Below, piece after piece: positions 28,210 to 38,382 of a DNA stretch of 51,025 nt. Source of the stretch: Chitinophaga pinensis (GTDB lineage Bacteria > Bacteroidota > Bacteroidia > NS11-12g > UBA955); contig CAMBFD010000008.1 of the NCBI GenBank assembly GCA_945865625.1, forward strand, positions 1 to 51,025, written 5' to 3'. The notes under the pieces are model-generated. The model was not told where the DNA came from. It saw nothing but the letters and a program-made list of their open reading frames with translations, and did not search any database. Position 1 is the first letter of the stretch, and each line of letters starts with the position of its first letter. The translations under genes and the position numbers were made by a program.

Positions 28210-29475
28210 TTATACCCGATCTCCCCCAACAAAAACAGAATCAACGTGGTTCTGACCAAAGAAGTAAGGAATTCCTTTCACGGCATCTACTGTTTTTGTA
28301 GTGAAAAAATCGGCCCGCATGCCAACTGCCAAGCTCCCAACTTCCCCTTCCAACCGCAAAGCGCGTGCGGCATTGCATGTAACGGCGTGAAAGGCCTCTA
28401 CAGGCATCATTTTCATTTGTGTGCATGCCAGTGCCCAGATTGTTTGAATGGAACAAATAGGACTTGAACCAGGATTAAAATCGGTGGCTAAAGCAACGGG
28501 CAGACCATTTCCAATTAAATTGCGAATTGGAGCATACGGAATCCCTAAAAAGTAGGACGTTCCCGGCAAAGCAACAGGCATTGTCCCTCCATAATTTTGA
28601 GAAAATCCTTTTTGCAAAGCGGCGATTTCATTTTCTTCACAGTGTTCGAGGTGATCGGCACTCCAAGCTCTATGTTCCACGGCGATTTGAACCCCACCCG
28701 TGAGTCCCAATTCATTGGCATGAATCTTAGCAGGAATGCCTTTTTCAGCTGCCGCAGTCAAAATTACAGACGTTTGTTCCACGCTAAAAAATCCTTTGTC
28801 ACAAAATACATCAATGTGGTCCGCCAATTTCTCGGCAATTACAATGGGTAACATTTCATTTAGCACCAAATCGATATATCCTTGTTGGTTATTTTTATAT
28901 TCTGTTGGGAACGCATGTGCCCCTAAGAACGTAGATTTAATGGTACATTTAAAGTTTTCTTTCAGCCTTTTCACAACCCTTAAAATTTTAATTTCGGCCT
29001 CAACGGTGAGTCCATACCCACTTTTAATTTCAATGGTTGTAGTTCCATGAGCCATCATGAGCGCCACCCTTTTGGAGGCTTGTTCATACAAATCATTTTC
29101 CGACATGGCTTGAAGCTTTTTAGCAGAATTTAAAATTCCACCACCATTTTCAGCAATCTCTTCATAGGTTGCCCCTTGGATTCTCATTGCAAATTCTTCG
29201 TGCCTTGGGGCAGCAAAAACAATGTGCGTATGACTGTCTACAAACCCTGGCAGCACCTCCAATCCATCCAAATTAATCAATTCATTTGATTGGTTTTTTA
29301 AGTCTTCTATTTCTTTTTCTGAGGGACATTGACCCATTTGAATGATTGTTTCGTTTTCAACAAGCATCCAAGCATTTTCAAGAGTATTTAACTGTTGCAT
29401 TTCGAGACCTTTTTTAAAAGTTCCGCGCTCATTTGCACCATAAAGTTTCGATATGTTGTAAAACAGTTTTTTCAT
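28210..29475 (-). CDS. hutI: Imidazolonepropionase
   Basis: PGFVDSHTHIVFAAPRHEEFAMRIQGATYEEIAENGGGI; ALATDFNPGSSP. Confidence 0.95.
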   Translation of the reverse strand: MKKLFYNISKLYGANERGTFKKGLEMQQLNTLENAWMLVENETIIQMGQCPSEKEIEDLKNQSNELINLDGLEVLPGFVDSHTHIVFAAPRHEEFAMRIQGATYEEIAENGGGILNSAKKLQAMSENDLYEQASKRVALMMAHGTTTIEIKSGYGLTVEAEIKILRVVKRLKENFKCTIKSTFLGAHAFPTEYKNNQQGYIDLVLNEMLPIVIAEKLADHIDVFCDKGFFSVEQTSVILTAAAEKGIPAKIHANELGLTGGVQIAVEHRAWSADHLEHCEENEIAALQKGFSQNYGGTMPVALPGTSYFLGIPYAPIRNLIGNGLPVALATDFNPGSSPICSIQTIWALACTQMKMMPVEAFHAVTCNAARALRLEGEVGSLAVGMRADFFTTKTVDAVKGIPYFFGQNHVDSVFVGGDRV

Positions 29476-29569
29476 CCTTCACAAAAAAACAACATGTCTA
29501 TCAATGAAACCTAATTTTTAAAAGATATTTTGTTATTTACAGTCACATTTCTGAAACTTTACAAAAATA

Positions 29570-30097
29570 TTGACCATGAAACTCATAGACCAACTGAAAA
29601 CTCCAATTCAAAAGAAAGACACTACGTTTATTGCCCCAAACGCTACGGCTATTGGCAATGTAGTTTTAGGTGAAGAAACAAGTGTTTGGTTTGGTGCTGT
29701 TTTAAGGGGCGATACCGATTTAATTTCCGTTGGCGATAGAACCAACATTCAAGACAATGCAGTGATACATGCCGACCCAGGTTCGCCCTGTATGATTGCA
29801 AACGATTGTGTAATTGGGCATTCAGCCATTGTTCACGGAGCTAAATTAAGCCACCATGTTTTGGTGGGTATGCATGCTACCGTTTTAAACGACGTAGAAA
29901 TTGGTGAATATTCGATTATTGGCGCAAATGCCATGGTACCACAAGGAATGAAAATTCCACCATATTCAATGGTTTTAGGGATTCCTGCAAAAATAGTCAA
30001 ATCCTTAGGTCCTGAAATTGAGGCAAAAATCACTGAAAACGTTCAAGAATACGTTGAGCGTGCAAAGGTTTATATGCAATTTTATTCTGAAAAATAA
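29570..30097 (+). CDS. Gamma carbonic anhydrase family protein
   Basis: Left-handed beta-helix hexapeptides: VWFGAVLRGDTDLISVGDRTNIQDNAVIHAD..IGHSAIVHG. Confidence 0.94.
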   Translation: MTMKLIDQLKTPIQKKDTTFIAPNATAIGNVVLGEETSVWFGAVLRGDTDLISVGDRTNIQDNAVIHADPGSPCMIANDCVIGHSAIVHGAKLSHHVLVGMHATVLNDVEIGEYSIIGANAMVPQGMKIPPYSMVLGIPAKIVKSLGPEIEAKITENVQEYVERAKVYMQFYSEK

Positions 30098-30135
30098 GCA
30101 CATCATTGCCTTATTTCGGCTTGATTTTCGTATAA

Positions 30136-31107
30136 TTGTATGAAATCAGTATGCCACGTACCAAATATTTTTTCAATCCTAAAAGCTTAAGCTTTGAAAA
30201 AGTATCCGATCACCGCGGATATATGCGTTGGCGTATTATTGGTCTTTCGGCACTCATTATTGTGTCTGTCATTTCGTTGTCCCTCCTCTTTAGTCGATTC
30301 ATGAAAACACCAATGGAACTTTCCATTCAAAAGGAAAACTCGTTGATTCAAAGGGAATTAGATCAGATGGAGCGACAAACAATTGATTTAGAAAATCAAC
30401 TAAATGAATTAAGCAATAGAGACATTGAAATATACCGTGCAATGTATGGCGTAGCACCTCCAAAACCCATCAATTACAAAGGTTCAGACTATTCTGAACT
30501 TCTCAAAATGTCGCACGGTAAATTAGTAAATCGTTTGCGTGTAAAAATGGATCAAATGGATCAATTAGCCAAACAGCAAGAAGCTTCATACAAAACCTTA
30601 GAAAAACTCATTAGCAAACGAGAGGAAATGGTAAACTCCATTCCGGCAATTATGCCCGTTGCAAACAAAGAACTTCGCCGAATGGCAAGTGGATTTGGAT
30701 ACCGTATGGATCCATTCTATCATACATCTTCTTTTCACGCCGGCATGGACTTTACCGCCGATGTTGGAACCGAAGTGTATGCCACAGGCAATGGAGTTGT
30801 TACCGAAGTTAAAAACGACGGTTGGGGCTATGGAAATAATATCATTGTAAACCATGGTTTTGGGTATACTTCGCTTTACGGTCATTTAAGCCGTTTTGCT
30901 GTAAAACCTGGAACTAAAGTTAAAAGAGGACAACTCATCGGCTATGTCGGAAGTACCGGAAGATCAACAGGTCCTCATTTACATTATGAAGTGAGAAAAA
31001 ACAATAACCCTCTAAATCCAGCTTTCTTTTATAGAAACGATTTATCGGATATCGAATACCAAAAAATGTTAGAAATGTCGCAACGTGAAGCGAATCGATT
31101 TGACTAA
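30136..31107 (+). CDS. M23 family metallopeptidase
   Basis: FGYRMDPFYHTSSFHAGMDFTADVGTEVYATGNGVV..GYTSLYGHLS..STGRSTGPHLHYEV. Confidence 0.95.
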   Translation: MYEISMPRTKYFFNPKSLSFEKVSDHRGYMRWRIIGLSALIIVSVISLSLLFSRFMKTPMELSIQKENSLIQRELDQMERQTIDLENQLNELSNRDIEIYRAMYGVAPPKPINYKGSDYSELLKMSHGKLVNRLRVKMDQMDQLAKQQEASYKTLEKLISKREEMVNSIPAIMPVANKELRRMASGFGYRMDPFYHTSSFHAGMDFTADVGTEVYATGNGVVTEVKNDGWGYGNNIIVNHGFGYTSLYGHLSRFAVKPGTKVKRGQLIGYVGSTGRSTGPHLHYEVRKNNNPLNPAFFYRNDLSDIEYQKMLEMSQREANRFD

Positions 31108-31113
31108 AAAATT

Positions 31114-31449
31114 ATGAGCGAACTAGAAACCATTACAAAAAAGTACTTTAAAATTGGCGAAGCATCCGAAATTATTGGAGTGCCTGCATCAACCTTGAGA
31201 TTCTGGGAAAAGAATTTCCCTCAAATTAAGCCTATGAAAAATAAAAAAGGCGACAGAATTTACTCAACTAAGGACATTGAAATTTTGAAGGAAATTCATT
31301 ATCTTTCTCATAACAAGGGAGTAAGATTAGCAAACGTATCTAAAAAAGTGAGCCGGAACGCAGTGCAGACCGATGCTCGCGTGTTTTTGATTCAACAATT
31401 AAGAGACTTCAAAGAAAAACTTTTAAAACTTAAAGAACAGCTGGAATGA
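31114..31449 (+). CDS. MerR family transcriptional regulator
   Basis: KYFKIGEASEIIGVPASTLRFWEKNFPQIKP. Confidence 0.93.
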   Translation: MSELETITKKYFKIGEASEIIGVPASTLRFWEKNFPQIKPMKNKKGDRIYSTKDIEILKEIHYLSHNKGVRLANVSKKVSRNAVQTDARVFLIQQLRDFKEKLLKLKEQLE

Positions 31450-32258
31450 GGTACTTGACATTGATAGGATTTGTAATTTGTCGCTTTTCTTTTGCACAAA
31501 TCGCAACTTCTCCAATGTCACTCTCCAATGCACCAACAACCTTCTTGCCCCAACAATTGAATACCCAGCCAATTCAATTAAACTCAAGCGACGGCTCTGT
31601 TATTTCGCTCTCAAATGAATGGATGGTGGCTGGAACCGATTTGAGAAATTCTCAAATCTCATTTGCCAAACAATTTAACAATTCTAAACTCTCTGTCAAT
31701 TTTAATCATGATGGAAGTACCGATTTTTCAAACAATACTTTAGCCTTGAATTTGGCTAAAACAATATCCTCCCAAATTCATCTTGGTGTTGGTTTAAACG
31801 GACAAAAAGCGAATGCTTCAGTTGATCAAAATCTCCAAATTGGATATAATCTTTTTGGATCATATCAGCTCAATAAAGCAGCTACATTCTGCTTATGGCA
31901 TCAACAAATAGGAACAAAAACCTATCAATCTATTGCCTGCAATTTTGTGTCAAACAATACCATTGTTACAGGGGCAATTGCGCTCACTGAACATTCTCCA
32001 GTTTTAGAAATTGGATCAAATTACAAAATGAATAACAACATTCTTTTCGGAGCCATGCTCAGCAATGGCCCTTACCCTTTTGGTTTAAATATCAATTACC
32101 TATCTAATCATTGGGCAATTACTTTTAAAACCGCTTATCATCAGAATCAATTAGGTTTCAGACCTTCTATATATATTCATTATGTGTTTAAAGAACAAAA
32201 AAGTGGTGGCGGCAGTGTTGGGATGGATGATGTTCATAAACCTTTACGCTCAAATTGA
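31446..32258 (+). CDS. Hypothetical outer-membrane-like protein
   Basis: Signal peptide, beta-strand rich sequence ending IYIHYVF; ATGA overlap with merR. Confidence 0.7.
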   Translation: MRYLTLIGFVICRFSFAQIATSPMSLSNAPTTFLPQQLNTQPIQLNSSDGSVISLSNEWMVAGTDLRNSQISFAKQFNNSKLSVNFNHDGSTDFSNNTLALNLAKTISSQIHLGVGLNGQKANASVDQNLQIGYNLFGSYQLNKAATFCLWHQQIGTKTYQSIACNFVSNNTIVTGAIALTEHSPVLEIGSNYKMNNNILFGAMLSNGPYPFGLNINYLSNHWAITFKTAYHQNQLGFRPSIYIHYVFKEQKSGGGSVGMDDVHKPLRSN

Positions 32259-34089
32259 CCTAGATCAATCTATCGAAATTCCTATAGAAATAGATTTATT
32301 GCATAATCTACCTCATAAATATGCACCAACCACAACCATATTTATCAATTTAATCCAAGCCAATGAGCTTGAAGAATTAAATTTTTTATCGCCAATTCAA
32401 TGTGCAAACATCATCCAACATCGCACAATATATGGTCCGTTTTTAAACGCTCAAGAACTCATTCAATGCAATCTGAACATTGAGCAAATCGATAGCCTTT
32501 TCCCAAACTTGGATTTTAGCACGAGTATGATGGATGAATGGAGATCTATTCAATCTCATTTTTTAGGAGGGACATTGACTTTCAGCGGCAGATTAAAGCC
32601 TCCAACATCTGCGCTTCCAAGCAGTGCACTAAATTCACATTGGGGACATGAATTTAAGATGAAATATTCGGTCAAAAAAAACTTAGAAATGGGATTCAGC
32701 TTTGAAACGGATCCGGGTGAAAAACCAATTGATTTTTTTTCAGGTTTTTTATGTTACAAAGGCAAATCGAGATTGAAAATGCTCATCCTTGGAAATTTTG
32801 TTACGCAATGGAATAAAGGACTTGTTTTTGGAAGCAGCGGGCAGTTTGGATCGCCACTTTCGCTTGAAAATTATACATACCAACCTGTCAGTATGAAAGC
32901 GTATTCTTCTTATAATGAAGACATTGGACATTTTGGTGCTGCTTTTCAACTGCACTATTTCAAAACCGATTTTTATGCAGGATATGGCATTAAATCTATC
33001 GATTGTCAACTAAATTCCGCCGGAAATTCATTCATCGATAGATCTTTTGGCGGACTTCACCAATCGGAACTTCAAAGAAAACGGAGACACAATAATTTAG
33101 AATCATTGTCATTTTTAGGGACCCAAAAGTCCCTCAAAAAAGCAACAATTAACCTTTGTTTATCAAACTATAAATATCTGATTCCGAAGATTGAAATGAT
33201 TGAAAAAGATAGTCAATTAAGTTTTTCGAGTTCGTATCTTGAAATACAAATTGCGGTCCCTAAAATTTTACATGGTCGTTGGATTGCAAATCATTCGATT
33301 CAATTGAATCATGCAATCACAGCAACTTACATTGCCGGTGTTTACAGCATTCTAAAAACAGTAGATTTTGGCATGAAATTTCAGAGAGTTAACATTAACT
33401 ATTCTGCTCCAGAATTAAGTTATCGCTTAAAAAGTCAAGTCAATCAAAATTTATTGGAGATGGGTTTCGACATTCAGGCCACACGTAAGTTCAATCTAAA
33501 ACTAAGAACCGAAATACTTGAAGGAATTGTTGTAACATATCGAAACAACACCAATCAAAACAACATTAGAAATACCCTATTGGCAAATTATCATTTTTCC
33601 AAAAATGCAATCTTGCTTGCTCAATTCAGAAGGGAAACTGCATTTAGCTTAGATGGATCAACCATTGGGAAATCGTTTTATTATCAAAGTCAAGTTTCTC
33701 AAAAAATCCAAATTAGTCAGATTTCAAATTTAGAATTTGGATTCACCCAAAAATGGAACAATGTGAATTTATTCGTAAACCATTTGTATCATTTGGGATA
33801 TTCCCATAAAATAGGAAAATATGGTTCCATCAATATTGAATCGAACTGGTTTAACTGTAATGAATCGAATATTTATGGACTAGATAATTCACTGCCCGGA
33901 AATCTTGGATATATGATTTATTCTGGCATCGGAAAATATTACAATGCCATTCTCAAAATTCATCTTTATAAGAAACTCTGGTTAAACCTAAAATTGCAAA
34001 AAATGCAAAAAATGAATGTAAAAAATACAACAGAAATTGATGGCACTAGCTCCTACAATCGTATTTTTGTGCAAATTAATTTTCAATAA
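32182..34089 (+). CDS. Helix-hairpin-helix domain + predicted OM beta-barrel protein
   Basis: Signal peptide-like MCLKNKKVVAAVLGWMMFINLYAQ; ANELEELNFLSPIQCANIIQHRTIYGPFLNAQELIQ (HhH); beta-strand rich C-terminus ending IFVQINFQ. Confidence 0.8.
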   Translation: MCLKNKKVVAAVLGWMMFINLYAQIDLDQSIEIPIEIDLLHNLPHKYAPTTTIFINLIQANELEELNFLSPIQCANIIQHRTIYGPFLNAQELIQCNLNIEQIDSLFPNLDFSTSMMDEWRSIQSHFLGGTLTFSGRLKPPTSALPSSALNSHWGHEFKMKYSVKKNLEMGFSFETDPGEKPIDFFSGFLCYKGKSRLKMLILGNFVTQWNKGLVFGSSGQFGSPLSLENYTYQPVSMKAYSSYNEDIGHFGAAFQLHYFKTDFYAGYGIKSIDCQLNSAGNSFIDRSFGGLHQSELQRKRRHNNLESLSFLGTQKSLKKATINLCLSNYKYLIPKIEMIEKDSQLSFSSSYLEIQIAVPKILHGRWIANHSIQLNHAITATYIAGVYSILKTVDFGMKFQRVNINYSAPELSYRLKSQVNQNLLEMGFDIQATRKFNLKLRTEILEGIVVTYRNNTNQNNIRNTLLANYHFSKNAILLAQFRRETAFSLDGSTIGKSFYYQSQVSQKIQISQISNLEFGFTQKWNNVNLFVNHLYHLGYSHKIGKYGSINIESNWFNCNESNIYGLDNSLPGNLGYMIYSGIGKYYNAILKIHLYKKLWLNLKLQKMQKMNVKNTTEIDGTSSYNRIFVQINFQ

Positions 34090-34814
34090 TGTCGAACACC
34101 AAGCTCAGCGTCAATATCAATAAATTCGCAACCATTAGAAATGCTCGTGGTGGCAATAATCCTAATTTAATTCAAATTGCAAAAGACTGCGAAGCCTTTG
34201 GTGCTCAAGGAATTACTGTTCATCCAAGACCCGATGAACGACATATTCGCTACCAAGATGTGATTGATTTAAAGCCAATTGTAAAAACTGAATTGAATGT
34301 TGAGGGATACCCGTCGTCGGAATTTATTGAGCTCATCCATACTGTAAAACCTGAGCAAGTAACCTTGGTTCCTGATCCACCTGACGCATTAACTTCAAAC
34401 GCGGGTTGGGATACCATCCAAAACCAAGAATTTCTAAAAGACGTGATCATAGAGTTGAAGAAAAGCACGCAAAGAGTGAGTATCTTCTTAAATCCACAAC
34501 CAGAATTAGTGAAGTCCGCTTTAACCTGCGGTGCAGATAGAATTGAACTTTATACTGAATATTACGCTGTGAATTTCAAAAAGAACCCAGAAGATGCAAT
34601 TGAACATTACTTGGCAACTGCCATCGAAGCACAAAAGTTGGGAATTGGTTTAAACGCAGGACATGATTTAGACTTACAAAATTTAAATTACCTCGCAAAA
34701 AATTTACCTGGGTTGCAAGAAGTTTCCATTGGACATGCCTTGGTTTGTGATGCCCTTTATTTAGGACTTCAGAACACCATTCAAATGTATTTAGCCAAAC
34801 TAAGAATAGAATGA
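34089..34814 (+). CDS. pdxJ: Pyridoxine 5'-phosphate synthase
   Basis: LSVNINKFATIRNARGG..GITVHPRPDERHIRYQDV..ELYTEYYA..LNAGHDLDLQNL. Confidence 0.95.
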   Translation: MSNTKLSVNINKFATIRNARGGNNPNLIQIAKDCEAFGAQGITVHPRPDERHIRYQDVIDLKPIVKTELNVEGYPSSEFIELIHTVKPEQVTLVPDPPDALTSNAGWDTIQNQEFLKDVIIELKKSTQRVSIFLNPQPELVKSALTCGADRIELYTEYYAVNFKKNPEDAIEHYLATAIEAQKLGIGLNAGHDLDLQNLNYLAKNLPGLQEVSIGHALVCDALYLGLQNTIQMYLAKLRIE

Positions 34815-35746
34815 TGAAACGGCTCAGTTTGCTGATTGTGTGTTTGATTTGTGGGGTTGGGAATATCAGAAGCTGGGGATTTCTTGCGCATAGAACCATT
34901 CATCAAAATGCTTGTTTGGCCATGCCAAAACCGTTGTTTGATTTTTACAAACGCCACATCAATTATTTAATTGACCATGCAACAGACCCCGACAATAGGC
35001 GTTATGTTGTAGGAAATGAAGCGTGCCGTCATTTCATGGATTGCGATTTTTATGAAACAACAGTGCCTTTAGATACTGTGCCTAAAGATTATAGTGAAGC
35101 TGTTTGCCTATTCTCTGAAGATACCGTTTTAAAACATGGAATTGTGCCATGGCAATGCAATAAAATGATCTATTGGCTTAAAAATGCCTTCCAAGAAAGA
35201 AATCTACAGAAGATACTGAAAGTTTCAGCAGATATTGGGCATTATGTTGCCGATGCACATGTTCCTTTGCATACAAGTTCCAATTATAATGGCCAAAAAA
35301 CAAATCAACATGGCATCCATGCACTTTGGGAAACGAGAATCCCAGAAATATTTATCAATCAATATCCAATTTACATTTCCGAAGTTGAATTTCTTCCGAA
35401 TTATTCTGTAGAAATTTGGAAATCGGTGGAAGAAAGTTTTAGGTTGGTTCCAAAGGTTTTATTGTTTGAAAAGATTGCGAAACAACTTACACCCGTAAAC
35501 AGTCATTATCAGTTTGTGCAAAAAGGTTCGAACGTAATTAAAATAGAAAGTGAACAATTGATCCGCAACTATGAACGCCAATTAGAAAACATGGTTTTGC
35601 TCAGAATGAAAAAATCGATTCAAATGGTTGCAAACACATGGTACACTGCATGGATTATGGCCGGAGAACCCGATTTGACAAATTTAGATTCCTCTATTCC
35701 TGTAGATTTACCCATTGAAAATATCGAGAATGATCTTCATCGATAA
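34811..35746 (+). CDS. S1/P1-nuclease / zinc-dependent phospholipase C-like protein
   Basis: Mature N-term WGFLAHRTIHQNA; DIGHYVADAHVPLHTSSNYNGQKTNQHGIHALWE. Confidence 0.85.
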   Translation: MMKRLSLLIVCLICGVGNIRSWGFLAHRTIHQNACLAMPKPLFDFYKRHINYLIDHATDPDNRRYVVGNEACRHFMDCDFYETTVPLDTVPKDYSEAVCLFSEDTVLKHGIVPWQCNKMIYWLKNAFQERNLQKILKVSADIGHYVADAHVPLHTSSNYNGQKTNQHGIHALWETRIPEIFINQYPIYISEVEFLPNYSVEIWKSVEESFRLVPKVLLFEKIAKQLTPVNSHYQFVQKGSNVIKIESEQLIRNYERQLENMVLLRMKKSIQMVANTWYTAWIMAGEPDLTNLDSSIPVDLPIENIENDLHR

Positions 35747-35750
35747 TTTA

Positions 35751-35794
35751 AGAAGGATTAGAAGGATTAGAGAGATTAGAAGGATTAGAGGATA
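35751..35794. repeat. Short 9-bp tandem repeat (AGAAGGATT)
   Basis: AGAAGGATT AGAAGGATT AGAGAGATT AGAAGGATT AGAGGATAA. Confidence 0.85.
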
Positions 35795-35864
35795 ATCAAT
35801 GTTTTATCACAATTGGTTTGTAGATGTATTGTTGTTAGAATGACAAAAAATTCAAGGGGATTTT

Positions 35865-37760
35865 CTACAAATTCAAAATCCGTATTTCAATTCTTCGGTT
35901 CTTCGCCCTTCCCTCTTCATTGTCGTTAGAGGCATTTGGTTTGCTAGAACCATATCCTTTTGCCACCAATCGTAAAGGTGCAATGCCAAATTTTTCTAGG
36001 TAAGTTTTCACTGAAATTGCCCTGTTTGCCGATAATTCTTTGTTGTGTGCATCTGAACCAGTGTTGTCTGTATGACCAGAAATTTCAATTTTCATTTGCG
36101 GATTTGTAGTTAGCAATTGAATCACGGTTTTTAATTCAACCTCACTTTCTGGTTTCAATTCATATTTATCGAGATCGAAGAAAATATTATTCAAAGTAAC
36201 CACTTGATCTGTTTTGATTTTCTCCAATAAGGCTTCAATAATGTATGGCTTATCGATGCTCGATTCTGTTGGTTGGAAATTTCGCGAATCCAACATATAC
36301 CCTTTTGCAGTTGAATGCAAAGCATAATTATTTCCAGCAACTACAGGAATCAAAAATTGAGAAGTGCTATCTTGATAAATCACTTTTTGTGTCTGTAAAT
36401 TTACCAAGCGCACATTGGCTGCAATTTCCTTTTTGGTTTGTTTATCGAGAATTTTTCCCAATAAATAGTTCACCGGTTTGGGTTTGAATTTATCGATCAA
36501 TTTGATTGAGTAGATATCCAATCCTCCAAAACCACCTTCACGCGCAGAGGCAAAATAGGCTTTTTGGGCCATGGCATCCACATAAAATCCAACATCATCC
36601 TTAGAAGTATTTACACCTTTTCCTAAGTTTTCAGGTTTTATCCATTGTCCTTCCTCATTAAATCGGGCCATGAAAATATCGTGCTGCCCATATCCTGGAT
36701 GTCCATTACTCGCAAAATAGAGAGTCACCCCATCGTAATGTAAAAATGGCGCTTCTTCATCAAATTTGGTATTAATCGTAGGTCCTAAGTTTATGGCTTT
36801 TGTCCATTTACCATTGACTTTTTTCGTCAACCAAAGATCTTTACCGCCCATACCTCCTGGTCTTGAAGAAGCAAAAATGATGGTATTCCCATCTCCGCTC
36901 ACGCTTGGTTGCGCGTCCCACTGCGGGGTATTAACAATTTCACCCAAATTCTGTCGCTCGCCCCAACGTTCATTTGCCATTTCAGAGAAGAAAATATCGC
37001 AGCTACCAAATCCATCTTGGTTACAAACTGTGTAATATAAAATTTGTTGTTTTGGACCATCATAAACTGAGTTGGTCCCTTCATTTTCAATTGTATTGAT
37101 TTTACCTGGTGCGAAACGCGATTTTTCCCAACCATTCAGACCCAATTTAGACACATAAAAATCTTCTTGATTTCCAACCAAACGGGTGTAAACAAATGTA
37201 TTTCCATTGATGGGCATTCCAGGCCAATATTCATTTAAAGGCGAATTGATTGCTTCACCCATGTTTTTAATTTCCATTTTTAGAAGATCTCCCAATTCTG
37301 CTTTAGCCATCTCGATAGACGCTCTTAAGCGATCAACTTTAGATTTCATACTTGGAGAAGCGGCATCTTCTTTAGGGTTAAAATCGGGCATGAATGGAAC
37401 ACTATCGTAACGCATCAAATATTTCAATGACTCATCGAAACGCGACATTCTAAAAAGGTAATAAGCAAAATAATAATAGCTTGGCTGATAAAGAGAATCA
37501 GTTTTAATACAAGACTTGTGAGATTTTATGGCATTTGCGCTATCTTTTAACGCCTCATAAATTTCAGCTTGAATGGCCCAGGCAGTTGCAGAATTAGGAT
37601 CGCATTTGATCGATTTCTTTATGCAACTCAATGCCTCTTTAAACATAGCTGCCTGGAAGTCAACGTAAGCTTTATCCTGCAGGTCCTGACATTTTTTCTT
37701 TTGTGCAGACAATGTCCCCAAAAATAAAAAGAAACTCAAAAAAACGAATCCGTATCTCAT
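35865..37760 (-). CDS. TPR + PD40 beta-propeller + CRD + OmpA_C protein, T9SS PorE-like
   Basis: N-terminal TPRs; WPGMPINGNTFVYTR / ..TIIFASSRPGGMGGKDLW PD40 repeats; GKILDKQTKKEIAANVRLV; OmpA ISGHTDNTGSDAHNKELSANRA. Confidence 0.8.
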   Translation of the reverse strand: MRYGFVFLSFFLFLGTLSAQKKKCQDLQDKAYVDFQAAMFKEALSCIKKSIKCDPNSATAWAIQAEIYEALKDSANAIKSHKSCIKTDSLYQPSYYYFAYYLFRMSRFDESLKYLMRYDSVPFMPDFNPKEDAASPSMKSKVDRLRASIEMAKAELGDLLKMEIKNMGEAINSPLNEYWPGMPINGNTFVYTRLVGNQEDFYVSKLGLNGWEKSRFAPGKINTIENEGTNSVYDGPKQQILYYTVCNQDGFGSCDIFFSEMANERWGERQNLGEIVNTPQWDAQPSVSGDGNTIIFASSRPGGMGGKDLWLTKKVNGKWTKAINLGPTINTKFDEEAPFLHYDGVTLYFASNGHPGYGQHDIFMARFNEEGQWIKPENLGKGVNTSKDDVGFYVDAMAQKAYFASAREGGFGGLDIYSIKLIDKFKPKPVNYLLGKILDKQTKKEIAANVRLVNLQTQKVIYQDSTSQFLIPVVAGNNYALHSTAKGYMLDSRNFQPTESSIDKPYIIEALLEKIKTDQVVTLNNIFFDLDKYELKPESEVELKTVIQLLTTNPQMKIEISGHTDNTGSDAHNKELSANRAISVKTYLEKFGIAPLRLVAKGYGSSKPNASNDNEEGRAKNRRIEIRILNL

Positions 37761-37791
37761 AAAATATTTACCTCTAAAAAATCAATACCAC

Positions 37792-38382
37792 TTATTTCTT
37801 CCAAACGAAAGTTTTCAGTATTTCGTTTACATCTTGTTCTAAAAATTGAAATACTGGATAAATTGAATCAGCTTGAGTTTGCTTGTTAAAGTATAAAGCA
37901 CCGCGAAGAAAGTGCCTTGAACTGTCTGTTGTGAAAAAGTTTAAGTTGGTGGCGGTGTTCCCTTGGATATGAAAAATCAAACCTGGAACTTTAGGATTTA
38001 AGTTGGTTACAGGTTCTTCTAAGATATCTTCTGCTCGCTGCAAATGTTTGTTTACCAAGCTTCTAGAATCGGAGACCAAAGTATCGAAATCATTCCAATT
38101 TTTAAATTCGTAATATGTAAAATGCAAAGTTGCATTTAAGGTTGGGAAATGCAAATTATACCAATGTTTCCCTTTTGAATTTTCATCTGGAAGCATAATG
38201 CTGTATCGAGGTATTTGAAAGGTAAATGGACAATCTTTCGCTTCAAATTGGAAGTATCTTTTTTGGGGCAAACTTAATTTAGGATAAGCATGCGGCTTTG
38301 GCACATAATTGTCGTTTGAACCACATGAAATGATGCAGATTGACACGAATATTAAGAGACCATTCAATAGATACTTTTTCAT
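37792..38382 (-). CDS. gldD: Gliding motility lipoprotein GldD
   Basis: Lipobox CIISCG; YVPKPHAYPKLSLPQKRYFQFE..DCPFTFQIPRYS; synteny with gldE. Confidence 0.88.
   Translation of the reverse strand: MKKYLLNGLLIFVSICIISCGSNDNYVPKPHAYPKLSLPQKRYFQFEAKDCPFTFQIPRYSIMLPDENSKGKHWYNLHFPTLNATLHFTYYEFKNWNDFDTLVSDSRSLVNKHLQRAEDILEEPVTNLNPKVPGLIFHIQGNTATNLNFFTTDSSRHFLRGALYFNKQTQADSIYPVFQFLEQDVNEILKTFVWKK

Noticed and set aside
35751-35794. CRISPR-like array
   Set aside because: Units are contiguous 9-mers without spacers; a simple tandem repeat. No cas genes seen in the window.
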